Positions 23,701 through 35,700 of a stretch of DNA of 64,000 nucleotides are shown in pieces (position 1 is the first letter of the stretch; every line of letters begins with the position of its first letter). The position numbers and the translations under genes were made by a program. The notes below the pieces were generated by a model. That model ran no database searches. It saw only the letters and a program-made list of their open reading frames with translations, and was not told the DNA's origin. The stretch comes from Sarcocystis neurona (Eukaryota > Apicomplexa > Conoidasida > Eucoccidiorida > Sarcocystidae). Where the stretch lies: contig KL647326.1 in the NCBI GenBank assembly GCA_000727475.1, forward strand, positions 651,019 through 715,018, read 5' to 3'.

Positions 23701-26700
23701 AGCCAGATGCCAGTTTGTCGGCACCGTTCACTCCTGCGCCAGTCCCCTCCTGCTGCAGGAGCTGCTGCTGCTGTTCTGCCGCGTCTTCTGCGACTTCCTC
23801 CTCGTTCACCAGGAAGGGCAGCAGCAAGACATGCGCCAGCAACCCTGGCTCGATAGAACTTCCATCAGCGCTTAGATTTCCTAGGAAAAGAGAAGACGAG
23901 ATTGGAAGGAAATGCCGCGCTGCCACCCACCCCGCCAGTGACCGGCAATAGGCTGCAGGAAACAGCTGAGCGAGCATCGCGGCAGCAGCAGAACGCACAG
24001 CAGCAGCACGCGTCGCCGAGGGTCGCAGCGAAGACAGAAACAAGAGCAGCAGAAGACGTGGCACGACCTTCAGCGACAGCATGGCCGCAGGAGTCTCGCA
24101 GCACCAGACGTTCGTTCACTGTCAGCGGCACACCGAGCGCAGCAATACAAATATCGACAGCAACACCACCGGCAGCAGGATCAGAGGACCCGTCGCGGCA
24201 GCTGCAGCAGAAGCAAGAGCCGCCGCAGCAGCAGCAGCAAGAACCGCAGCAACAGCAGCAGCAGCAGCAAGAGACGCAGCAGCAGCAGCAAGAGACGTAG
24301 CAGCGGCAGCAGGAAGACCCGCAATTGCAGCAGGAAGAGCACCAGCAGTCCCCGTGGCAGAGGATGCGGCAGCCTGACCGTAGCTGCGTGATATTCTCAA
24401 CAGCAACGGCAAGCGCAGGCGAGAGAGCAGAAACAGCTGCAACAGCAACTTCCCTGCGCAAGGACAACAGCTCAGGAACAGCCGCAATGCTATTGGAAAA
24501 GAGCAGCAACAGCAGCAGCCGGAATAGCAGCAGCAGCATCCTATATGCACCGCCTAGGACATCACTTCCGCGGACGCAGCGGACCGTCTTAATAACAGCA
24601 GCAGCACGCCCGAAGATTGCAGCTTAACAGCAGCTGCATTAGACAAAGGGCCACACACAGCAGAGATGTAGTAGAGGAGCAGCAGCAGCCGCATCAGCAG
24701 AAAGGAGACCACCTGCACGTGTAGGAGGAGCACCCAGGGAGCGTCGGAAGGTGCAACAGCAGCAGCAGCAGACGCAGAAGCACCGGCAGAAGCACGTGCA
24801 AGCGCAGCAGCAAGGCCAGAAGCAGATGCGGCGGCAGCAGCAAAACCCAGGTCAGCACCAGAAGCAGCAGCACAAAGAGATGGAAGGGAAGCACCAGCAG
24901 CTGCTGCAAGGAAGAGCAGAGACGGCATCGGGAGCAGAAGCAGGTCAGCAGAATCTCAGCAGCCCTCGCACCAGAGGAGCTGCAATTTTTCTTTACGTGT
25001 TAACGATGAGGCGGAAGGGGCAGTACCTGCAAGAAGTTCAAACAGGCGAGTGCGCTGCTATTAGCAAAGCTGAGCTGGAAAGCGCGCAGCAGGAGAAAAC
25101 GTTGATCTTCCTCCTCTTCTCTCTTTTGTTTCCTATCTTTTTCTGCAGCAGCATCGCCAGTCGTTTCTTCTTCTTCCTCCCCTTCGTCGTCTTGATCTGC
25201 ATCTGCAGCCGCTGCTGCAGCGCTGAGCAGCGAGAAAGCAGACGCAGTCGCTCTCCACTCCTGCCGTCTGCTGCTGCCGCTCGAGAGACGCTGCAGGCGC
25301 AGCAGCACTGGCGAGCTGAAAACTCCACATCGGTGAAGGAGCAGGAGCAGCAGCAAACACGCACGCCGCAGGAAGCTGCTTTGTCGCTGCTGTTGCTGCA
25401 GCAACCATTCCACCGCCTCGAGGCAGCAGCCAGTCCACGCCAGCATGCAAGGATACACCAGATTTACTTGTTCTTCCTCTTCTTCCGGTGTGTTGTCCTC
25501 CTCCTCCGCTAGCTGCTGCTGCTGCTGCTGCATCCCTCCCCAAGCCTGCTGCTGTTGCAGAGCCACAGCCGCTGTTGCTGCGTCTTCGACAGGAGCGACG
25601 CTGCCTCCTGCTCTGCTGCTGCTGCTGCCGCCCGGGAAGAAAAAGGCGGGGCCTTGCTGCCGCAGCTTCTCGGCCAGCTGCTGCAGCAGCGACAGCAGCG
25701 TTTCTTCAGGAGCAAAGGAACGGTCACTCACGGACAGCGACAGCAGCAGCCGATAGTGTAGAAAATCTTCTTGCGACGCGTTCTGCAGGAGAAGAGAGAA
25801 GAGAAAAGGCAGTGGAACAGGGAAAAGAGATATATACAGGAGAAGGGACAGTCAAAAAGAGGAAATGGATGCTGCGGAGGTGAAGAACGGCAGAAGAAAA
25901 CGAGACAAAACTGACGAAGAAGAAAGGACAGCATATCAACACGCAACCGTCTCCCCAGCAAACCTCCTCTGCAACCCGGCCATGTTTCTCTGCAACGGCC
26001 AACTACGCGCGTGTGCGCGTTTCTTCTTGGCCATACTCTCAAACTTCTCGCCTTCTCTTTCCTCTGACCGACGACATATTTATATATACGTAGACACACA
26101 TGGACATATATAGACATATGTAGACTATATATATATATGCAATATCCGCGGCTCTCTTCCCAAAAAATGAATAGCTGCTTCAGTTCGTAGGCACACATAT
26201 GCGACAGTAATATATCGATGTCTTAACATTCATCTTTCCTCGGCAAATTCAGCATACAAAATCACTCATATATATAAAGTAAAACTGTACATCCATATAG
26301 TACTGAGTATATAAATATATATATATATATTATATACATATATAGATATATTTATGTACGTAAAATATACACTCAGGCGTATATATATAGAAAATTACCC
26401 ATCGATGTAGTATTGTACAAATACGTGCAGACTAATATATATACATATAAATGTATGTATACATATACGCATATATGTATATATATATTCATATATGAAA
26501 AATATACATATACGTGATGTTCGCCATTCCTCAAACTGATCAACACGTACACTCAGAGGAATTTATAGAAACACGTATGTATCCACATAGTATTGTACAC
26601 GCCCATATACACATATATATACATATATATATATATGTAATATATACGTATTCCATATGTGTATATGTGATGCATACATTATACATATACACGTGTAATA

Positions 26701-29700
26701 TATATATATATATATATAAGGTTCAGCATGACCACGTACAAATACATATACATATACACTAAGACATATGCATATATATTTATATATATATGATATATAT
26801 ACATATTCCATATGTGTATACGTGATGCGTACATTATACACATATGTACGTAGAATATACATATACGTAATGTTCAGCATTCCTTGAACGGATCAATACG
26901 TGCATCCAGAGAAATCCATAAGAACACCTATATATACAAAAGGTACTGTATAGGCACATGTACATCCCTACACATATATACATATACATGTATGTGTACC
27001 ATACGTCCGTATATAAACATTATACATACAAACCACATGAGACACATACATATCTGTCGCCTGGAATAACTGTGCACGGGACCGGTAGAGATGTGAGAAG
27101 TGAAGCAACCGCAGACGCGTGCACGAACTAGCGAACTGACTGCACGGCGGCCCTACGCAGGTGGCCATGTGTACGCTTGCCCTTCTACTACTTTTGTGTG
27201 GGTCTCTGTTGCAGCTGCAGCTGCTGCTGCGGGACATACACACACACACACACGGAGCGGCGTGGATCTGGACACTGATGGAGAAGCGGAGAAGAAGAGA
27301 GGCGGGCAGAGACAGGGAGGCAACGGCAGACCACGAGACACACACATACACACAGAGACAGGACGAGACACATCATGATGAGACGGGACAGACACACAGA
27401 GCGAGGAGACGCCAGCCAGAAGAGGAGACCGAAAAGCAGAGACAAAAGAGAGAAGAAGAGGAGACGGGACACAGAGCAGAACGGACGAAGAGCGACAAGA
27501 AGCGGAGAGAACATGAGAGAGGGGGGCCGGCCTGGAAAAAGAAGAAGACGGAGAGACGGGGAAACGGGGAGACGGGGAGACACGAACGGGCGAGGACGAA
27601 GGAGGCGGGAGAGAAGAGCGCACGACTGCACAAGGGAGGGCCACACATCCACAGGCGTCTCCTGGCGGCCCCCCTCTGCACGTAGACGGAGATTCGAATG
27701 GACGCAGATACGCAGTGAAGAGAAGGTCAGGAAGAAAAGCCGCTTTTTTGTGGGCCTTTCACCGTGGGTCGTCCCCCGCGCCCGCGCAGAAGAGGACACC
27801 GTCGTGAAGCAGCAGCTTCCCCCCCTAACCAGAGAAGCAGCAAAGCGCGCGGGTCTGCAAGTGCCGCCGTGTTTTCTTCTCCTCTTCTCGCTCTCTTCAC
27901 CAAGAAGAGCACATATATGTCGAGCCCCCCGCAGACGACGACGGGCACGACGCGCGCGACCGCAACCCTGCACGATACTTGCAGCCCTATATATATGTGT
28001 GTGTACATATGTATATATGTACACGAACAGCAACACAGAAGCAAGTGAATACAAATTTACTTGGCACACACGAGACAGGAGCACGGCTTCACAAACATGT
28101 GTATATGCATAAGTATATATAAGAGATGCATATACACACATAAATATACATCAAATACATACAAAGGCGTTTATCAGGTATGGATGTACCTACTATAGGC
28201 TTGTATGTATACGTGCGTGTGTGTCTACACCCTCCACACCCTCTACACCCTCCTCTCTCTCTCTCTCTATAGATATATGCATGCATATAAATCTGTACAT
28301 GTGTGTGTATACGGGCATGTACAAACTAAAACACAGAAGCAAATGATAAAAATTTACGAGGCAAACACGCGACCAGAGCACGGCTTCAGGAACTTACATA
28401 TATCATATACATACCATACACATATACATGTGTGTACACAAATACATCTCACATGTATACATCAGCATGTATCAGGGGTATACATGTATCCACAGATACA
28501 TATATATGTCTATATCTGCATACGTACATACACGTCTATACACACAAAGAGAAACACAGAAGCGCATGGCAACAAATTGACAAGGCAGCACACACAAGCT
28601 GGGAGCAGGGCTTCACGAACTTCTCCATTTTCTCTCTTTTTCGGTCACTCCGCACACGTGTGTATACGAACGCCAACACGAAAGAAAAAAAAACTTCCTC
28701 AGCAGAAGAGACGGGCCAACGTCACTTGACAAAAAAGGAACTCTACTTCTCTCTCTCTTCCTCTCTGACTTGCAGCAGTCAGATCAACACGCTGTGTCTG
28801 TGTAGGACCTCGTCAGGTAGATATTTGTGTATGCATCACAGATATATATATATGATATTCATACATATATATATATAGTTTCTGAAGCTGTGCTCCTGTC
28901 TCGTGTTTGCCTCGTAAATTTGTATTCATTTGCTGCTTCTGTCTACTTTCTGCTGCTGAGTTTCTTTGCCCTGGCGTGCTTCCCAGACTTCGATACGCGT
29001 GTGTGTTCACACACTCACGTACTCATACACATTCACTCACATACACACAGAAACATATAACCCGCTGCACGGATATACATTTACATATATATATGTATAG
29101 GCGGGGAATTTTCGTAGCTGCGAATCTGCTACATATATATAAGCGGAGAATATTTGAAGCTGCGGATCTAATTCATTTCACTCCTCTCCGACAGCAGGCA
29201 GCAATGTCGAGAACGCCTCTTCTGGCCAGACAAAAGTACGTCCGTCTACATTTATAGGCGCACACTTATATACATACATACACACTCGTGAGAATACCGA
29301 TACACGAGAAGACGTGAGAAGGGGAGTTGCGCCGTTCAGTCAGATACGCTGCCTAGGAACAGCAGCAACAGCAGCAGGAGAACGCGTCGCGCGGAGAGGA
29401 AAAAGACTCCTTTCGACGACCTACTGGCAGCATCCGAGCAATGTTGACGGCGGGCCAGGCGTCGGGATAGATGAGAGAAAGCAGCAGCAGCAGGTGCGGA
29501 TCTGTAGCCGCGTCGTCTGCTTCTGCTGCTGCTGCCGTCCCCGTCCCCGTTCTCCCTGCTGCTGCTGCTGCCGTTGCTGACGGGAGGAGGTCAGTCGGAC
29601 GCCCTGGAGGGGGATACAGCAGCTGCAGCTGCGCCTTAACGGCTGCAGCGCACGACGACTCGAGCGAAGAGGCGGGAGGCAACGCTGCGTAGAACTTCTG

Positions 29701-32700
29701 CAGTTCCTCTGAAGACGCGACAGCAGCGGCAGGACCAGGACACCGCATGCAACACGAACAGCAACAACAGCCATATCCGCAAAAACGCAACCCTGGCAGG
29801 ACAGCAGCACAGCTGCGGCACCAGCCGCAGCAGCCCTGCAGCAGCAACAGGACTAGCCCACGCGCAAGAGGCAAAAAAGCAGCGGCAGGAACGACGGGAA
29901 GTACCGGAACAAACGCCGTGGGAAACTCAACAACGCCAGCAGCAGCTTCACGGCAAGTGGACTACCAAGCAGCGGTAGCAATGGTGCAGCAGCAGCAGCG
30001 ATCCCGTTTTTCCCGAGTGCCAGGAGAAACGGCAACGGCTGCAATAGCTGCCGCACCCGCAACAGCAGGAAGGAGCAGCAAAGCCTCCTGAGCAACAGCA
30101 AGAGCGCTTCCACTAGCAGCAGCACCAGCCGCTGCAGGAACAGCAGCGACGACTGACGGAGAAGAACCGCCGCAGCGGCAGCAGCCACAAGCACTCCGGC
30201 ACAAGTAGGTACACACGTGTATACATACACGTCCCTAAATAACATGCTCCTAAACACACATATGTATTTATTTAAAGATAAACAGAGGCAGCACAAGGAG
30301 ATGGCGGAGAGACAGAAATCAAAACACACAGTAGACTCCTGCCTTTACGTATGTACACATGTCCGTACACAGCCACATCCACTTGTATGCAGACCAAAAG
30401 AGATAAACAGAGAAACACAGAGAGAGAGAGGCTGGCGTGCACCACATCTGCGGGCAGCTATATGCAACTCCCAATGAATATATAGTACATATATACACAT
30501 ACGCATACGTATAGGTATGTATATATCTATGTGTACGTATGCAGCGGGGGGACGGCCAGCATTTAGACTTCCTGACACGTATACGTTGGTGTGTACACAC
30601 ATATGTGTATATGCCCGTGAGGAGTCGACATGAAGGAAGCCTGCTGGTTTTGCACATTTACTTCGCCACACACGCACACGCGTCGAAAGACGAGACGAAG
30701 CAGGAAGCGTGGCTCTGTCAACTTTCTGCTGGCGCGTTGGGCGCGCGGCTCGGACACAACTTGTCACTTGCTGCTCTGCTTCACACGCACGAACGTTGCA
30801 ACCAAACACCGACGCGTCCTTCGTGAGAGAAGGGCAAACGAGGACGACGGACACACACAAGACAGAGACGGCGAGGAAGAACGTTGCGAGGAACAAGAAA
30901 GCGGAAATCACACAGAGAGACGGACAGGGAGACGCCAAGACAGACGGACGGAGACACGGCGAGTCAAACGGTGGAGAGCGACATCGAGGAGACCTCCACA
31001 CACCGGGGGATGGCCCAGAAACGGACGGGAGACGCAGGGAGACCGGAGCGAAAACGGAAGACAGCAGCGCGTTGCTGTCGGTATTCCACCTGCAGCAGCA
31101 CGTCTGTGTCTCTCTGTTTCTCTGCAGCTTCCTCTTTCGCTCTTTTGGCACGTCTGTGTCAATATATGTCCGCCTCTATTAAACAGACACGGGACGCTCT
31201 GTCGCGTTTGCAGCAACTGCGGGCCCGCACTTTCTTCTCACACAACTTGTCGCCCCAACGAGAAGCTGCGTATCTTGACGACTGCTGCGTATACGCGACA
31301 CAAAGAGCTCCTCTGTACACGTACACTTGTAGCCACATATGTGTCTATATATGTGAAAGCGTATATTTTCTGCGCACGTAAAAAAGGTCGCCATATACAC
31401 ACGTGTGTAGAGCTGTATGTATAAGTCCTTGCTCCGAAGCATAGTTCTCGCTTCACAGACGAAGACGCGCCCCGGACTACCTACATGTACGCAACTATTT
31501 GCTGATACCGAACAGACACATCTTTACAGAACATATCGTACACGTGTGGACATCAAAAGAAATAAATACACGTGCACGAAGCACCTGGAACCGTAATATG
31601 CACTGCAGCAGCTCCGCGGATGACTCGCGTCACCAACGTCGCCGGCAAAAACAGACTCAGACCGCTCCTCTTAACCGTCTTACGTTCGAATATATACATA
31701 TATGTATAGATAGACAGATACAGAGTAGTGCTGACGAGTGTTTTATGCTTGAAATTATACCTGTGGACAGGCTAAATAGATAGAGATAGCTATATTACTC
31801 AAAATCCCATTGTCTCCGAGAATACAGATTGACTGATACAGATATAGAGTGCCTCGCAAAGTCGTATAGTATGTACGTGTATGTAAATAGAGAGACAGAT
31901 ACAAATAAGAAATGTTTGTCAAAATTGAACTATCTTCGGAAGTGAGTTTCGACGTGGCCCGGCAGACACACGGAACCTGCTGCGAGTGCGCTGCTGCTGC
32001 GGTTGCCAGAGACCCACGTGCTGCCTGCGTTTCCCCAGCACGGCACTCGCAGAGAATCCGCTGTCGCTGTTCTGGGGCTGCGGAGCTCTCGAGCAGCAGC
32101 ACCAGCAGCTGCCGCGCAACGAAAGTGAAAAACGGTGGCTGCGGGTAGTTCAGAATTTCTTCCTCCACGGCTGCTGCCGTTGCCGATGCTGTTGCTGCTG
32201 CGGTTCCTGCTCCTGCTGCTCCGGCTGCGCCTTCTGCTCCTGCTCCTCCTCTTGTTCGCGCTGCTGCTGCTGCGTCGCCGAGCCGGAGAGACTGCGTCTG
32301 CTGTGCGTGCGCCGGTGCAGCAGCCGCTGCCGTTGCTGCGGCAGCAAGTTCGGCCCACGACGTTTGCCGCGATTGCTGCTGCAGGAAGTTCCCAGTAGCC
32401 AGCAGAAGCAGAACCTGGCAACAGGCAGAGAAAGGCGGAAGGCAACAGAAGAGTGAGAAAGAGCAGCAGCAACGAGGGAATGCGGACGACAGGCAGCACT
32501 GCAGCAACAATCTCGCCCAGCGACGCACACAGCAGATGCAGCAGAACAGCAGAAGCAACAAAAACAGCAGAAGCAGCAGACCAGCAGAAGTAGCAGACCA
32601 GCAGAAGCAGCAGAACAGCAGCACCTGCGACCGGACGCAGCACCAGCGGGAGCAGGAGGAGGGAACGGCGAAGAGCAGCAGCAGAAGTGCGGCGGAATCT

Positions 32701-35700
32701 AACCACCGGGGGCCGCGCAGCAGATGCACCCGCAGTCGAAAAGCAGCAGCAGCAGGGCCATCGCAGGCGGCGAAGATGCTTCGTCTGACGCATACGTCCC
32801 TCTTCCCCGGCCACAGAGAGGGAGAGAAAGCCCGCTGCCGCTTGCAGAGGAGCACGGAAGAAGCGAACACACGCAAAAAGGGCAGCAAAAGGGGAAGCGA
32901 GGCGGGGTGGGGAGGGACATCGAAAACGCAGCGACGAACCAGCACGCAAAATGACGGCGTGCACCAGAGGAGGAGTGAGAACTGCAGTAGCAGCAGCAAA
33001 GCTGCAAGCGACGGTGTCTGTGTCTGTGTCTGTGCAACACACACAGACGCATATAACGATGCTCCCATGTATGCAGCGGCCACATGCATGTACAAGTTAT
33101 CCGTAGGCTTGGGGAGAGGCACATGGAAGGAAGAAGAGCAAGAAGCAGACACAGGGGGAAAGGGGAAAAGAAAAAACAGAAAAAGCAGACAAAGCCACGT
33201 AAAGCCACTGCAGAAAAGGAAAGCATCACAAGAGACAGCTGCTTACGTACGTCCACCCACATGGGCACGTCCACCTTTCTTGACGTTGTCGCATGCACTG
33301 GTTACCCTCCATACAAATACACACAAACACACTACCTCGCTCATCCTACATATATACGAACGTGATTGCTTCATGTGCACGTTAAAAAAAGGAAAAGAGA
33401 CAGACGTCTACGTACGTCCATCCACACGGGGACATCCACCTTTCCTTACCTTGTTACATGCACCGGCAACGCTATACTCACTCACACATTAATATATAAA
33501 CACATACTCTCTCTCTGTATATATATATATGGGAATGTTAGTATTTGTAGGCGCATGTAATACTGATAAGCGCACGCGCCGCAGCAGTACTTGCTGTCAC
33601 TTGCATGCGTTTGTGTGTCTGCGTTTTCCCTACTACCCGCATGCTCGCAGCAGATACAAGCGAAGAGGAGACTGTCTCTCTCTGTTACTGCACGCAGAGC
33701 TCTGCAGATATCCACACAAACATCGCCTGGGCAAGGAGGAAAACACGCGGCAGCTTGAATTACTTGAAGATTTCCCGTGCGGAAGATTAAATAGAGAGCG
33801 CGCCACCAGCACGCGAAGGCCTCGCGCTCTTCAACGTGCTCCCGCTCTGTTGCGGCCGCACACGCACGCTGCAGCAGCAGCACGTCTGCCCCAAAAAATG
33901 ACTCGCGCTGCCGCTGCTGATCCTCCTCCTCCCACCGCTCCTGGTCCTCCTCCCACTGCTGCTGCTGGACACCCCACTGCTGCTGCTGGACACCCCACTG
34001 CTGCTGCTGTGCATCCCGCTGCTGCTGTCGCTGCTGCTGTTCCTGGTACCGTCCCTGCTGCTGCTGCTGTCGCTCGCGCTCTCCCACAGCGATAGACAGG
34101 CGCAGCCACACCGCCGCTGCTCGCCACGGCGGCCAGGCGCAGTCGCTGCTCCTGTTCGCTCCTGCTGCCCCTCCTCTCCATCCAACTGTTGCGCGGTTCC
34201 GAAGGGAGGACGGAGCCACGAGCGCGGCTAACGCCTGCTCTACCTGCGCGCAGCGCGCGCCTTCAAGCGCCGCAACGGCGGCTGAGGTCATGCACCGCAG
34301 CAACGACGCGCGGGTTGCTGCTGCTGCTGCTCCTGGTTCTGCTGCTGCGCCTGTCGCAGCTGCGAGGAGTTCTGCTGCCGCAGACGCTGGAGGGGACTGC
34401 TGCTGCTGCTGCCGTTCGTGCTGCAGCAAGAGAAAGTAGCAGCAGCCCAGAGCGGCTTGAACGAGCGCGCAGTACCGCTGCTGCTGTTGCGGACTCCAGC
34501 CTTTCTGTGCTACAGCTGCAGTCCTCGTGCTACTGTTGCTGCATCTGTGCGAAAGACAGGAAAACGAGCAGGGAGGGAAGGAGGGCAAGGAGGAAAGAAA
34601 GACCGTGGCTGGCTCGTTGCAAAAAACTTCCTCTGGAGTCGCCTTCAAACACGCGGTAGCTGCTGCCCCAGGGAGAGGCAGCAGCACGTGCGAGAGAGAC
34701 GGAATGCTGCGCGCTGCTCCTGCTGCTGCGTTGCCAATCTCCAGCGGCTGCTGCTGCTGCCACTGCAACAGTGTCGCTACGCATCGGAGCTCTGCTCGCG
34801 TCAGAGGCAGCAGCGGCTGACACACCGGTCTCCATGCAGGAGCAACAGCAGCTGCACCGGCGGGGACAGCAAAATGCCCACCACAGAGAGAAGCGAAAGT
34901 CGCAGACGAATGAGGTGGCACCACCAGAGGCACAGGCGTTTCTGCAGCACGCCGCAGCTGGCGCAGCAGCGACCGCTTGTTCTGTCTCCACAGAGCAGCA
35001 TCAGCTGCTGCGTCGGCAGCAGCAGCGCGCAGCAGATCCTCCTGCGCCGCGTTTAGTAAAGAACGGCCTACGAAAGCATACGCGTGCTGCAGACGTGTGT
35101 GCTGGTAAGTGTCTACCCCATACGCGCTTCCTGCTGCGCCTGCCTGCTGCTGCTGCGGCGGGCCCGTCCCAGCAGGCAGAGAAGCAGCCGCTACTGCGCC
35201 AAAAGGCGAGGCACCGAAGGAAGACTGCTCCTGCTGCTGTTGCTGCTGCAGCAGCAGCAGCGTTCTTCTCCTCACGTCCGCTGCTGCTGCTCTCCTCTCT
35301 CTGCCGCTGCTGCCATCCCTGCTGAAGCTCGCGTCGTAGTTTTCGACAGCTGCACGCAGTGCTGCCGCCTGCTCCTGCTGCCGCAGCAACTGCTGCTGCT
35401 CCGATTCAGTCGCAGCAGCAGTGGCTGCGGCAGCAGGTGCAGACACAGACGAGGAGACGGCGGCGAGGCTGGGGAAGGCACTTCTGTGAGACTGAGGTGC
35501 ACCAGCCCATAGTCCCTGGAACAAACGCGAGACAGCACTGCTTCCCACCTGTCTCCCCTGCTGCACTTCGTAGGCAGCCTCTTCCTCGCGCCGCAGCAAC
35601 ACTCCACGCTGCAGCCCGACGGCCTCCTCCTGTAGCAGCGAGAGCAGCGGAAAGGAAGAGGACGCCGAAGGGGGGGATGTGAAAGATGCCGCCGCTGTCT

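Noticed and set aside
23120..23875. 251-codon + strand ORF
   Set aside because: It is the complement of a well-bordered - strand exon (23,431-23,880) and a CTG tract; the Ala/Ser/Cys reading is a by-product.
27375..28112. 245-codon Arg/Glu-rich + strand ORF resembling an SR-type protein
   Set aside because: The reading follows from a GA-rich purine tract inside an intron; there is no start context or RNA-binding motif.
32536..33492. 318-codon + strand ORF
   Set aside because: It is antisense to the NUP93-like gene, covers an intron, an exon-flanking CAG tract and a tandem duplication, and changes composition along its length without splice signals.
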